A DNA stretch of 64,000 bases, from positions 5,382,001-5,446,000 of the forward strand of contig NZ_CP109171.1 in the NCBI RefSeq assembly GCF_036246005.1, written 5' to 3'. The number at the start of each line of letters is the position of its first letter. Within the stretch, counting starts at the first letter, position 1. The DNA is from Streptomyces sp. NBC_01723 (GTDB lineage: Bacteria > Actinomycetota > Actinomycetes > Streptomycetales > Streptomycetaceae). The translations under genes were made by a program, and so were the position numbers. The notes under the pieces were generated by a model. The model did not search any database. It was not told the DNA's origin and saw only the letters and a program-made list of their open reading frames with translations. Positions 1-8,037 of this stretch are shown here, piece by piece.

Positions 1-753
1 ACCGAGTGGAACGGCGTCGAGAACTACAAGGAGACCCTCACCAGCGAGCAGTTCTGGCGGGTCACCCTCCGCTCGATCCTCTTCACCGCGGCCAACGTCG
101 CCCTGATCATGGTCCTCGGCACCCTGATCGGCCTGCTCCTCGCCCGCCTCGGCAGGCGGATGCGGTTCACCCTGCTGATCGGCCTGGTGCTGGCCTGGGC
201 GATGCCCGTGGTGGCCGCCACCACCGTCTACCAGTGGCTCTTCGCCACCCGTTACGGCGTCGTCAACTGGGTCCTGGACAAGCTCGGCTGGCACTCCATG
301 GCCGACTACAGCTGGACCAGCAGCCAGATGTCGACGTTCTTCGTCGTCACCCTGCTGATCGTCTGGATGTCCATCCCGTTCGTCGCGATCAACCTGTACG
401 CGGCGACCACCACCATCCCGGGAGAGCTCTACGAGGCCGCGTCGCTCGACGGCGCCGGCGTCTGGCGGAGCTTCACCACGGTCACCATGCCGTTCCTGCG
501 CCCCTTCCTCTACGCCACGACCTTCCTGGAGATCATCTGGGTCTTCAAGGCGTTCGTGCAGGTCTACACCTTCAACGAGGGCGGCCCGGACCGGCTCACC
601 GAGATCCTGCCCGTGTACGCCTACGTCGAGGGCGTCGGCAACCAGCACTACGGCATGGGTGCGGCGATCGCCGTCCTGACCATCCTGATCCTGCTCGGCC
701 TGACCGCCTACTACCTCAGGATCGTGCTCAAGCAAGAGGAGGACGAGCTGTGA
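1..753 (+). CDS. dasB: DasB-type sugar ABC transporter permease (5' end cut by window)
   Basis: Inner-membrane permease of a CUT1-type sugar importer. The frame is open from base 1, so the N-terminus lies outside the window; the visible 250 residues have about five hydrophobic segments. The permease EAA loop is clear (EAASLDGAGVWRSF, then MPFLRP), where the MsiK-type ATPase docks. Its TGA overlaps the GTG of the next permease, so the two are translationally coupled. With the second permease, a GH3 hexosaminidase and nagB nearby on the opposite strand, this matches the das chitobiose/GlcNAc cluster of Streptomyces. The symbol rests on gene order and similarity recalled from memory. Confidence 0.88.
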   Translation, partial: TEWNGVENYKETLTSEQFWRVTLRSILFTAANVALIMVLGTLIGLLLARLGRRMRFTLLIGLVLAWAMPVVAATTVYQWLFATRYGVVNWVLDKLGWHSMADYSWTSSQMSTFFVVTLLIVWMSIPFVAINLYAATTTIPGELYEAASLDGAGVWRSFTTVTMPFLRPFLYATTFLEIIWVFKAFVQVYTFNEGGPDRLTEILPVYAYVEGVGNQHYGMGAAIAVLTILILLGLTAYYLRIVLKQEEDEL

Positions 754-1580
754 AGCGCTCGCTCTTCGGCCGCGTCTGGCCCAACGCCACGGCGGTCGTC
801 CTGTTCATCGGCTTCGTCTTCCCCGTGTACTGGATGTTCGCCACGGCCCTCAAGCCGCGGGGCGACATCCTCGCCGACAACCCGGTGTGGTTCCCGACCG
901 ACATCACCTTCGAGCACTTCGAGACCGCGACGGGCGCCGACCACTTCTGGACGTACGTCACCAACTCGCTCACGGTGACCATCTGCGCGGTCGTCTTCTC
1001 CCTGATCATCGCGCTGGCCGGGTCCTTCGCCCTGGCGCGGATGCGGTTCAGGGGGCGGCGCGGCTTCATCATCGGCTTCATGCTGGCCCAGATGGCGCCC
1101 TGGGAAGTCATGGTCATCGCGATGTACATGATCGTGCGGGACGCGTCGATGCTGAACAGCCTCGTGCCGCTCACGCTCTTCTACATGATGATGATCCTGC
1201 CCTTCACCATCCTGACGCTGCGCGGCTTCGTCGCCGCGGTGCCCAAGGAGCTGGAGGAGTCCGCGATGGTCGACGGCTGCACCCGCGCCCAGGCGTTCCG
1301 CCGGGTCATCCTGCCGCTGCTCGCGCCGGGCCTGATGTCCACCTCGCTGTTCGGCTTCATCACCGCCTGGAACGAGTTCGCCCTCGTCCTGGTCCTCAAC
1401 AAGGACACCGAGGCCAAGACGCTGCCGCTGTGGCTGTCCAGCTTCCAGACCCAGTTCGGCGACGACTGGGGTGCGACCATGGCCGCGTCGTCCCTCTTCG
1501 CCGTCCCGATCCTGATCCTCTTCGTCTTCCTCCAGCGCAAGGCCGTCAGTGGCCTGACCGCCGGCGCCGTGAAGGGATAA
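750..1580 (+). CDS. dasC: DasC-type sugar ABC transporter permease
   Basis: Second permease of the importer, 276 residues. It starts at a GTG that shares bases with the upstream stop (GTGA). It has an N-terminal membrane segment (TAVVLFIGFVFPVYWMF), five further hydrophobic stretches, and the EAA loop (EESAMVDGCTRAQAFRRVILP) in the normal place about 90 residues from the C-terminus. Length is typical of MalG-like proteins. It pairs with the permease before it; the binding protein should lie upstream outside the window, and as usual in Streptomyces no ATPase gene is linked. The substrate (chitobiose/GlcNAc) is inferred from context. Confidence 0.9.
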   Translation: MKRSLFGRVWPNATAVVLFIGFVFPVYWMFATALKPRGDILADNPVWFPTDITFEHFETATGADHFWTYVTNSLTVTICAVVFSLIIALAGSFALARMRFRGRRGFIIGFMLAQMAPWEVMVIAMYMIVRDASMLNSLVPLTLFYMMMILPFTILTLRGFVAAVPKELEESAMVDGCTRAQAFRRVILPLLAPGLMSTSLFGFITAWNEFALVLVLNKDTEAKTLPLWLSSFQTQFGDDWGATMAASSLFAVPILILFVFLQRKAVSGLTAGAVKG

Positions 1581-1589
1581 CGCCACCCG

Positions 1590-3080
1590 ATGACGACCAT
1601 CGCCAGCGGCACCGACACACTCACGCAGAACGCGCTCACCGTTCTCCAGCCCGGCTTCTCCGGCACCACCGCCCCCGACTGGCTGCTGCGCCGCCTTGGG
1701 GAGGGGCTCGCCTCCGTCGCCCTGTTCGGGCGGAACGTCGAGACGCCCGACCAGGTGGCGGCCCTGACCGCGCAGCTCCGCGCCGAACGCGAGGACGTGC
1801 TGGTCGCCATCGACGAGGAGGGCGGCGACGTCACCCGCCTCGAGGTGCGCACCGGCTCCTCCTTCCCCGGCAACCACGCCCTCGGCGCGGTGGACGACGT
1901 GGGCCTCACCCGCGAGGTCGCCGCCGAACTGGGCCGCCGGCTCGCGGACTGCGGCGTCAACTTCAACTGGGCGCCGTCCGCCGACGTGAACTCCAACCCG
2001 GACAACCCGGTCATCGGCGTACGCTCCTTCGGCGCGAGCACCGACCTGGTCGCCCGGCACACCGCCGCCTACGTCACCGGCATGCAGTCGGCCGGCGTCG
2101 CCACCTGCACCAAGCACTTCCCGGGGCACGGGGACACGGGCATCGACTCGCACCACGCCGTGCCGCGCATCGACGTGGACGCCGCGGTGCTGGCCGAACG
2201 CGACCTGGTCCCGTTCCGCGCGGCCATCGCCGCCGGCAGCCGCGCGGTGATGAGCGCCCACATCCTGGCCCCGGCCCTGGACCCGGACCGCCCGGCCACG
2301 CTCTCCCGCCGCATCCTGACCGACCTGCTCCGCGGTGAGCTGGGTTACGACGGCCTCATCGTCACCGACGGCATCGAGATGCGGGCCATCTCCGGCACCT
2401 ACGGCATCGAACGCGGCAGCGCCCTGGCCATCGCGGCGGGCGCCGACGCGATCTGCGTGGGCGGCGGCCTCTGCGACGAGGACACCGTGCGGCGGCTGTC
2501 CGACGCCCTGGTCGAGGCGGTCCGCTCCGGCGAACTGCCCGAGGAGCGGCTGGCCGACGCGGCCGACCGGGTCCGTGCCCTGTCCCGCTGGACCGCGGCG
2601 AACCGCCCGGACGCCCGCACCGCTGGTGCCCCGGACGAGGAGGTGGGCCTGCGCGCGGCCCGCCGTGCCCTGCGCGTCACGGCGACCGAGGGCTTCGGCC
2701 CGCTCACGGCGCCGCCGTTCGTGGCCGCCTTCACCCCGGTCGCGAACATCGCGGTCGGCGACGAGACCCCCTGGGGCGTCGCCGCCGAACTCCGCCGTCT
2801 GCTCCCGGGCACGGAGACCGGCAGCTTCACCGGACCCGACGCCGGGCACGAGGCACTGTCCGCGGCGGGCACGCGCCGGGTCGTCGCGGTCGTCCGCGAC
2901 GAGCACCGCCACCCCTGGATGGCGGCGGCCCTCGACACGCTGCTGGCGGCCCGGCCCGACACGGTCGTCGTCGAGATGGGCGTTCCCCGGGCCGAACCCC
3001 GCGGCTCCCTCCACCTGGCCACCTACGGAGCGGCCCGCGTCTGCGGCCGGGCGGCGGCGGAGGCGGTCGTCGGAATCTGA
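1590..3080 (+). CDS. dasD: GH3 beta-N-acetylhexosaminidase (DasD/NagZ-like)
   Basis: A 496-residue glycoside hydrolase family 3 enzyme that releases GlcNAc from chitobiose-type substrates. The NagZ-type signature KHFPGHGDTGIDSHH is at residues 175-189 and supplies the His/Asp acid-base loop. The nucleophile is Asp260 in VTDGIEMR. No signal peptide is seen, so it should act in the cytoplasm on sugar brought in by the permeases; it begins 9 nt after dasC in the same operon. The last ~170 residues form the second GH3-like domain, which is less conserved. DasR control would act from the operon promoter outside the window. Confidence 0.88.
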   Translation: MTTIASGTDTLTQNALTVLQPGFSGTTAPDWLLRRLGEGLASVALFGRNVETPDQVAALTAQLRAEREDVLVAIDEEGGDVTRLEVRTGSSFPGNHALGAVDDVGLTREVAAELGRRLADCGVNFNWAPSADVNSNPDNPVIGVRSFGASTDLVARHTAAYVTGMQSAGVATCTKHFPGHGDTGIDSHHAVPRIDVDAAVLAERDLVPFRAAIAAGSRAVMSAHILAPALDPDRPATLSRRILTDLLRGELGYDGLIVTDGIEMRAISGTYGIERGSALAIAAGADAICVGGGLCDEDTVRRLSDALVEAVRSGELPEERLADAADRVRALSRWTAANRPDARTAGAPDEEVGLRAARRALRVTATEGFGPLTAPPFVAAFTPVANIAVGDETPWGVAAELRRLLPGTETGSFTGPDAGHEALSAAGTRRVVAVVRDEHRHPWMAAALDTLLAARPDTVVVEMGVPRAEPRGSLHLATYGAARVCGRAAAEAVVGI

Positions 3081-3127
3081 CGACACCCGCCGTCCGACGA
3101 CACCCGCCGACGACACCCGCCGGGTGT
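3081..3127 (+). repeat. Three direct copies of CGACACCCGCCG, the last forming a hairpin
   Basis: The 12-mer occurs at 3081, 3098 and 3111, directly after the dasD stop. The third copy forms ACACCC-GCC-GGGTGT (3113-3127). It probably works as a short terminator between the convergent dasD and DUF2267 genes. The repeat is unlike the neighbouring sequence and could be slippage-generated. Confidence 0.5.
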
Positions 3128-3162
3128 GCGGACCGATCGGGGGTTCGGAGGATCTTCCCGGT

Positions 3163-3606
3163 CTACGCGGCGCGCTTCAGTTCGGCCCGGCCGAACAGCA
3201 GCGCGTAGCCGGTGGGGAGCTGGTGCAGGATGCGGGTGATGAGGTCGGGGCCGGCGTGGGCGGCGACGGCGGCGAAGACGGAGCCGGTGTCCCAGCGGGT
3301 GGTGGCCAGGGAGGCCCCGGAGCGGGCGGCGAGGTCCTTGACGAAGGCCCATCCGGTCAGCGGCCGGGTGTCGGGGATCTGCGCGGTCAGGACACGCGCG
3401 GCCTCCTGGGGCAGGCAGGCGGCCAGGTCGACGCGTTCGTCGCCGGTCAGCCGGCGTCCCAGCCCCGAGAGGACCAGGCGGACGGCTTCGTCGGCTCTCT
3501 CGATGGTGGGGTACGCGCCTTCGTAGCGGACCTTCTCCAGCATCTGCTCGTACGCCGTCCCGTACGGCTGCTGGTGCTCAGACGGTACGCGCACGTCGGT
3601 GATCAC
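3163..3606 (-). CDS. DUF2267 domain protein
   Basis: A 147-residue soluble protein, GTG start, matching the DUF2267 pattern: two similar helical halves, each with a YEGAYPTIERADEAVRLVLSGLGRRL-like stretch in pieces followed by AACLP or LPTGY. Family members are common in actinobacteria and often sit near stress genes, but no biochemical role is known to me. It lies convergent to dasD and upstream of, on the same strand as, hsp18 (266 bp apart). The gap holds only a duplicated GGGGAGGCCGAC motif near 3700. Confidence 0.75.
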   Translation of the reverse strand: MITDVRVPSEHQQPYGTAYEQMLEKVRYEGAYPTIERADEAVRLVLSGLGRRLTGDERVDLAACLPQEAARVLTAQIPDTRPLTGWAFVKDLAARSGASLATTRWDTGSVFAAVAAHAGPDLITRILHQLPTGYALLFGRAELKRAA

Positions 3607-3872
3607 TGCGGTGCATGCCTTTCGTGGAGGGGTGCGGTGTGTGGCACCGAGGTAGGGGTCGGATGGGCTGGGGCGGCCGAAGAAGAGTTCGTGGCCGACG
3701 GGGAGGCCGACGGGGAGGCCGACGAACCGTTCGGGTAGCGGTTCGGCGCGCGGCGGGTCGAGCAGGGGCGAGGTCCGCGCCCGGCTCGCGGCACGCCGGA
3801 CTGCCCACGGGGTGCGGAGGGCGGGGTGAGGGGGGAGACCGGGGTGCCCGTCCTCCGCACCGTCCGGCCGTG

Positions 3873-4304
3873 TCAGCCGGAGATCTCCTTGCGGCCGGTC
3901 CCGATGCCGATGGAGATCTTGCGGGGCTTGGCGCGCTCGGCGATCGGGATGCGCAGGGTCAGCACGCCCGCGTCGTAGTCGGCCTGGATGCGCTCGGTGT
4001 CGAGGGTGTCGGCGAGCACGATCTGGCGGGAGAAGGCACCCAGCGGCCGCTCGGACAGTTCCATCTGAACGTCGTCGGCCTTCGCCACCGGTCGGCGCTC
4101 GGCCTTGACCGTCAGCATGTTCCGCTCGACGTTGATGTCGATCGCGTCCGCGCTGACGCCGGGCAGGTCGAAGGCCACCACGTACTCGTCGCCCTCGCGG
4201 TAGGCGTCCATCGGCATCGCCGCCGGCCTCGACCAGGTGCCCGGACCCATCAGCTGCTGCGTCAGCCGGTCCAGCTCACGGAAGGGATCAGTGCGCATCA
4301 ACAT
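3873..4304 (-). CDS. hsp18: Small heat-shock protein, Hsp20/alpha-crystallin family (Hsp18)
   Basis: A 143-residue cytoplasmic ATP-independent chaperone that holds unfolding proteins. The start is the ATG at 4304 ([12 protein letters not shown]), preceded by a GGAGGT site 7 nt away; a longer in-frame start has no such site. The alpha-crystallin domain spans about residues 35-135 ([15 protein letters not shown]) and ends with [18 protein letters not shown], where the C-terminal IxI-type anchor sits. It is divergent from a RheA-like regulator, with two operator-like palindromes between them, so it should be derepressed on heating. Confidence 0.93.
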   Translation of the reverse strand: MLMRTDPFRELDRLTQQLMGPGTWSRPAAMPMDAYREGDEYVVAFDLPGVSADAIDINVERNMLTVKAERRPVAKADDVQMELSERPLGAFSRQIVLADTLDTERIQADYDAGVLTLRIPIAERAKPRKISIGIGTGRKEISG

Positions 4305-4370
4305 CGTGAATACACCTCCAGCAGGTTCAGGCAGTTGCTGCCAATGCGCTTCACTGACACTGTTGTAGCA

Positions 4371-4389
4371 TGTCATCCAATGGATGACA
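4371..4389. promoter_or_regulatory. RheA-type operator 1
   Basis: Perfect palindrome TGTCATCC-AAT-GGATGACA, which reads as TGTCATC-N5-GATGACA, the operator form I recall for RheA upstream of hsp18 in Streptomyces. It lies 67 nt before the hsp18 start. Confidence 0.75.
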
Positions 4390-4396
4390 AACGCGA

Positions 4397-4415
4397 TGTC
4401 ATCTTCCCAATGACA
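4397..4415. promoter_or_regulatory. RheA-type operator 2
   Basis: Imperfect second copy, TGTCATC-TTCCC-AATGACA, centred 26 bp from operator 1. It directly precedes the ribosome-binding site of the regulator, so binding here would also repress the regulator gene. Confidence 0.65.
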
Positions 4416-4432
4416 AGCCCGAGGAGGTGCCC

Positions 4433-5065
4433 GTGACCCCGGCCGACCAGCCGTCCCCGTCCCGCACCGACGCCCACAGCCCGGCGTCGTTCCTTGCCGC
4501 CGCGGCGGCCCTTGATGCCATAGACCACGTCCTGCGCGACGCCCAGCAGGCGGCCGCGGACGTTCCCGACGCCCCCGGCCCCGGGCCGGAGCAGGCGCTG
4601 GCCTCCCTGATGCTGCTGGGTCAGGTACGCGAGCGGCTCGCCGGATGGGAGACCGGCCTGATCGAAACGGCCCGCGACGCGGGAGCCAGTTGGGCAGACC
4701 TAGCCCACCCCCTCGGCGTCGCCAGCAGGCAGGCCGCCGAGCGCCGCTACCTGCGCGGCCGCCCCGGCCCCGCCGGAACCACCGGCGAAGAGCGTGTGAC
4801 CGCCACCCGCCAGGCCCGGGCCGCCGAACGGAGCACCGCCACCTGGGCCCGCAGCAACGCGGCAGACCTGCGCCGCCTCGCCGGCCAGATCACCGCACTC
4901 ACCGACCTCCCCCCCGCCGCCCACCGCCCGCTCGGCGAGCTCCACGCGGCCCTCGCCCACGACGACCCCGCCGACCTCATCGCCCCGTTGGCCGCCACCC
5001 GCCCCCACCTGGCCGCCGCCCACCCCGGGCTCGCCGCCCGGCTCGACACCCTGTCACCCCCGTGA
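4433..5065 (+). CDS. rheA: RheA-like repressor of hsp18
   Basis: A 210-residue helical protein of the family usually named HSP18 transcriptional regulator. The chosen GTG (4433) follows GAGGAGG; an in-frame GTG two codons earlier overlaps that site. The segment [25 protein letters not shown] in pieces (about residues 85-108) has helix-turn-helix character, and the rest is Ala/Arg-rich helix. RheA of S. albus is a temperature-sensing repressor encoded divergently from hsp18, and this gene has the same position and operators. The identity rests on context and the operator more than on a fold I can verify. Confidence 0.72.
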   Translation: MTPADQPSPSRTDAHSPASFLAAAAALDAIDHVLRDAQQAAADVPDAPGPGPEQALASLMLLGQVRERLAGWETGLIETARDAGASWADLAHPLGVASRQAAERRYLRGRPGPAGTTGEERVTATRQARAAERSTATWARSNAADLRRLAGQITALTDLPPAAHRPLGELHAALAHDDPADLIAPLAATRPHLAAAHPGLAARLDTLSPP

Positions 5066-5134
5066 CCCCACCCTGCGCACCCCGGTAGCAGCCCGGTCGG
5101 CCTCCGGCCGGGAACGCGGCGTCGGCGGTACGAC

Positions 5135-5171
5135 AAGGGCGCCGGCCCCCGTGCGGGGTGCCGGCGCCCTT
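5135..5171. terminator. Bidirectional hairpin terminator
   Basis: AAGGGCGCCGGCCCCC and its exact complement (apart from one unpaired T) flank a GTGC loop, in the gap between the convergent rheA-like and nagB genes. Confidence 0.75.
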
Positions 5172-5225
5172 CGCGCGTCCCTCGGACCACCCCGCGGCGT
5201 GGCGGCCGGGGTGCTGCCGGACCGG

Positions 5226-6011
5226 TCAGATGCCCTGCCACTCCGGCTTGTGGGCGTAGGTGTGCCGGAAGTAGTCGGCGAGCTTCAGCTTGGAAGCGGC
5301 GGCCTCGTCGACGACGACCGTGGCGTGCGGGTGCAACTGCAGTGCGGAGGCCGGGCACACGGCCGCGACCGGGCCCTCGACGCTCGCGGCGACCGCGTCC
5401 GCCTTGCCCTCACCGGTGGCGAGCAGCACCACGTGCCGCGCCTCCAGGATGGTGCCGATGCCCTGCGTGATCACGTGGTGCGGCACCTGCTCGATGTCGC
5501 CGTCGAAGAAGCGCGCGTTGTCGACGCGGGTCTGCTCGGTGAGCGTCTTGATCCTGGTCCGGGAGGCCAGCGAGGAGCACGGTTCGTTGAAGCCGATGTG
5601 TCCGTCGGTGCCGATGCCCAGCAGCTGGAGGTCGACCCCGCCGGCCCCGCTCAGCGCCTGGTCGTACTCCTCGCACGCCGCCTGGACGTCCGCGGCCGTG
5701 CCGTCGGGGCCCGTGAACGCGTCCATGCCGATCCCGAGCGGTTCGAGCACCTCGCGCCGCAGCACCGAGCGGTACGACTCCGGGTGCTCCGCCGGCAGCC
5801 CCACGTACTCGTCGAGCTGGGCGATCCGCGCCCGCGCGGTGTCCACGGCACCCGAGCGCACCTTGGCCGCCAGCGCCTCGTACACGGGCAGCGGCGTGGA
5901 ACCGGTGGCCACCCCGAGCAGGGCGTCGGGCTTGCGCCGGAGCAGCTGCGCCATGGCCTCGGCTATGAGTTCGCCGCCCGCCTTGGCATCGGGAACGATG
6001 ACAACTTCCAC
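5226..6011 (-). CDS. nagB: Glucosamine-6-phosphate deaminase
   Basis: A 261-residue cytosolic enzyme converting glucosamine-6-phosphate to fructose-6-phosphate and ammonia, the last step of GlcNAc use. Conserved pieces are GVATGSTPLPVYEAL (phosphate loop, ~33-47), QLDEYVGL with the catalytic Asp67, and LGIGTDGHIGFNEP with Asp136/His138. Length and residue spacing match the E. coli enzyme. It is a single gene on the strand opposite to das, with a dre palindrome 54 nt upstream of the start, so DasR should repress it until glucosamine-6-phosphate accumulates. Confidence 0.96.
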   Translation of the reverse strand: MEVVIVPDAKAGGELIAEAMAQLLRRKPDALLGVATGSTPLPVYEALAAKVRSGAVDTARARIAQLDEYVGLPAEHPESYRSVLRREVLEPLGIGMDAFTGPDGTAADVQAACEEYDQALSGAGGVDLQLLGIGTDGHIGFNEPCSSLASRTRIKTLTEQTRVDNARFFDGDIEQVPHHVITQGIGTILEARHVVLLATGEGKADAVAASVEGPVAAVCPASALQLHPHATVVVDEAAASKLKLADYFRHTYAHKPEWQGI

Positions 6012-6064
6012 GCTGGCCTGCCGTTTCGAAGAGAGGACTCACCCGGGGCCCGGGACTGGCTCTG

Positions 6065-6076
6065 TGGTTTAGACCA
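6065..6076. promoter_or_regulatory. DasR-responsive element (dre) upstream of nagB
   Basis: TGGTTTAGACCA matches the dre core TGGTCTAGACCA except for one base. It lies in the nagB promoter region (54 nt before the start), the expected place for DasR repression. Confidence 0.8.
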
Positions 6077-6131
6077 ATCTAACAGAGCAGGGCCCAGCGG
6101 GCGCGTCGAATCGGTCAGGCGGACAAAGGCG

Positions 6132-6884
6132 TCACGTCAGGGAACCTCCCGTCGCGTCGACCCAGCTTCCGGTGACCCACCGGCCCTCGTGCGAGGCGAG
6201 GAACGCCACCACGTCGGCCACCTCCGACGGCGTCCCCACCCCGCCCAGCGCGGAGAGGGCCGCCGCCCGGTCCCAGCCCTCCGCGCTGCCGTGCAGCAAC
6301 TCGGCCGTGTTGTCCGTGTCGATGATGCCGGGGGCCACCGAGTTCACCGTGATGCCCCGGGCGCCCAGCACCTTGGAGAGGTCGCGCGAGAGCACGTCCA
6401 GCGCGCCCTTCGTCATCGCGTAGGCCACGTTGTCCGGCATCACGGCGGTGCGGGCCAGTCCCGAGGAGACGTTGATGACCCTGCCTCCGTCGCGCAGTCG
6501 CCCCAGGCCGTGCTTGAGCAGGAAGAACGGCGCCTTCACATTGACCGCGAAGACCGCGTCGTACTCCTCCTCGTCTATCTCCGCGATCGGGTGCGTGCTG
6601 CCGATCCCCGCGTTGTTCACCAGGATGTCCAGTCCGTCGGCGTGCCGGTCGAACTCCTCCCACAGCGCCTCGGCGGCCCCGGGGGAGCGCAGGTCCGCCC
6701 CGATCGTGAACGCCGAGCCGCCCGCCGCCTCGATCTCGGCCGCCGTGTCCTTCGCCGCCCCCTCGTTCCTCCCGTAGTGCACCGCGACCCGGGCGCCGTC
6801 ACGCCCCAGCCGCTCGGCGATCCCGCGTCCGATGCCCCTGCTCGCTCCCGTGACGAGAGCTGTCCTGCCCGCAAGCGCGCCCAT
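6132..6884 (-). CDS. SDR-family NAD(P)-dependent oxidoreductase
   Basis: A 250-residue classical short-chain dehydrogenase/reductase. Evidence: the cofactor motif TGASRGIG (13-20), NNAG (about 89-92), the catalytic Ser in NVSSG and the YAMTK (YxxxK) motif. It looks like FabG-type or glucose-dehydrogenase-type enzymes, but the substrate cannot be read from the sequence. It is divergent from a TetR gene with shared operator-like repeats, so it is probably the direct target of that regulator. Confidence 0.88.
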   Translation of the reverse strand: MGALAGRTALVTGASRGIGRGIAERLGRDGARVAVHYGRNEGAAKDTAAEIEAAGGSAFTIGADLRSPGAAEALWEEFDRHADGLDILVNNAGIGSTHPIAEIDEEEYDAVFAVNVKAPFFLLKHGLGRLRDGGRVINVSSGLARTAVMPDNVAYAMTKGALDVLSRDLSKVLGARGITVNSVAPGIIDTDNTAELLHGSAEGWDRAAALSALGGVGTPSEVADVVAFLASHEGRWVTGSWVDATGGSLT

Positions 6885-6908
6885 GGTGGCGCCCCCTTCG
6901 CATTTGAA

Positions 6909-6920
6909 TAGCGGTCGCTA
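6909..6920. promoter_or_regulatory. Palindromic operator, TetR/SDR intergenic, copy 1
   Basis: TAGCG-GT-CGCTA, a perfect 5-2-5 palindrome 25 nt upstream of the SDR start. Confidence 0.55.
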
Positions 6921-6956
6921 CAAAAATGACCGTACAGCGGTCCGGCGACATTTCTC

Positions 6957-6968
6957 TAGTGCTCGCTA
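6957..6968. promoter_or_regulatory. Palindromic operator, TetR/SDR intergenic, copy 2
   Basis: TAGTGCTCGCTA, a degenerate copy of the upstream palindrome, centred 48 bp from it and 14 nt before the TetR start. This is consistent with autoregulation. Confidence 0.45.
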
Positions 6969-6981
6969 TAAAATCCACTCC

Positions 6982-7683
6982 ATGGTGAGCAGGGAGCGCG
7001 GCGGCGAGAGCGGTGACGGGCAGGGCGAGGGACAGGGCGCCGGGCGGGGCGGGAAGGGCGTGCGGTCCGGGGCGCCGACTCGGGCCGCCGCCGGCAGGGG
7101 CCGCGGACGCCCTCGCTCCTTCGACCGCGCGACGGCGCTGGAGGCGGCCCTCATGGCCTTCTGGGAGCGCGGCTACGAGGCCACCTCCGTCTCCGACCTC
7201 ACGCGGGTCATGGACATCGGCGCCCCGAGCCTCTACAGAGCCTTCGGCGACAAGCGCTCGCTCTTCGAGGAGGTCGTCCGGGAGTACGGCGTGCGGTACG
7301 GCTCCTTCGGCGACCGCGCGCTCGCCGAGGAGTCGACCGCCCGTGCGGGGATAGAGAGGATGCTGCGCGAGGCCGCCGACGAGTACACGGCCCCCGGCCG
7401 TCCGCACGGCTGCCTCGTCGTCCACGCCGCCGCCAACTGCTCGACCCCCGAGGTGGAGGAGTCCCTGCGGGTGCGGCGCAACGCCAACATCGCCGCGATC
7501 GAGAGCCGGATCTCGGCCGACGTGGCCGCTGGCGTACTGCCGCCGGACACCGACGCCGCCGCCCTGGCCCGGCACGCCGGCGCGATGATCCAGGGCATGT
7601 CCCAACAGGCGCGCGACGGCGCGAGCCGGACGGAACTGGAGGCGCTGGTGGAAATTGCCCTGGCGGTCTGGCCCCGCGGGTGA
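6982..7683 (+). CDS. TetR/AcrR-family transcriptional regulator
   Basis: A 233-residue regulator. After a Gly/Arg-rich N-terminal tail of about 45 residues comes a TetR DNA-binding domain (FDRATALEAALMAFWERG, then YEATSVSDLTRVMDIG, then APSLYRAFGDKRSLF). The C-terminal half is the ligand/dimer region with CLVVHAAANCS, as in AefR/YcdC-like regulators. The ATG at 6982 is the first after the divergent promoter; no strong ribosome-binding site precedes it, so the start is uncertain and the tail may be partly untranslated. It probably represses the divergent SDR gene. Confidence 0.85.
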   Translation: MVSRERGGESGDGQGEGQGAGRGGKGVRSGAPTRAAAGRGRGRPRSFDRATALEAALMAFWERGYEATSVSDLTRVMDIGAPSLYRAFGDKRSLFEEVVREYGVRYGSFGDRALAEESTARAGIERMLREAADEYTAPGRPHGCLVVHAAANCSTPEVEESLRVRRNANIAAIESRISADVAAGVLPPDTDAAALARHAGAMIQGMSQQARDGASRTELEALVEIALAVWPRG

Positions 7684-7765
7684 GCCAACAGGGTTAGGCT
7701 GCTGGCGGGTGCCGGGACGCCTGGAAAGCAGGCGGATCGCGCAAGAACAAACACGGTCCACCGCA

Positions 7766-7794
7766 TGGACACGCTTAGTGGTCTAGTCCAGAAT
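7766..7794 (+). promoter_or_regulatory. Promoter with dre in the spacer (small RNA promoter)
   Basis: TGGACA (7766-7771), a 17-bp spacer, then CAGAAT (7789-7794). The dre-like TGGTCTAGTCCA at 7779-7790 covers the spacer and the first bases of the -10, so DasR binding should block RNA polymerase. No coding start lies within 240 nt downstream, so the transcript begins as non-coding RNA. Confidence 0.65.
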
Positions 7795-7800
7795 GGTGAC

Positions 7801-7959
7801 GAGACGCTGACCGTGCCACTCACGCGAAGTGATCGTCAGGCTTCCGCCTTCCCCGCACAGGAGGGCGGACCGAGGAACCGGAGCTCTCTGCCCTGACTGC
7901 CCCGGCTCCTCATCCTTCGGCCGACCGGGACCGCACACCCCACGGCCGATGTTGCTCCG
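7801..7959 (+). ncRNA. scr5239: scr5239-like small RNA
   Basis: In S. coelicolor the gap upstream of the pdtaS-like gene encodes scr5239, an sRNA of about 159 nt that I recall as DasR-controlled and acting on the agarase and methionine-synthase mRNAs. Here the gap has the same neighbours and a promoter with a dre. Downstream are stem-forming segments: CACT/AGTG near 7816-7833, GAGGAACCGG with CCGGCTCCTC (7872-7911, one mismatch), and CATC..CGGCCG with CGGCCGATG (to ~7951). The 5' end is set from the -10 and the 3' end from the remembered length, so both are approximate. Confidence 0.6.
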
Positions 7960-8037
7960 GGCTGCGGTGCCGGGAGGGTTGAGGGTCCCTCCCAGGCGCC
8001 GCGGCCCGCGGGTGTACCGCCAGGTACGCTCAGGCCC

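Noticed and set aside
711-3116. 801-codon minus-strand open frame opposite dasC/dasD
   Set aside because: No family motif; composition is that of an antisense shadow of well-supported genes in high-GC DNA.
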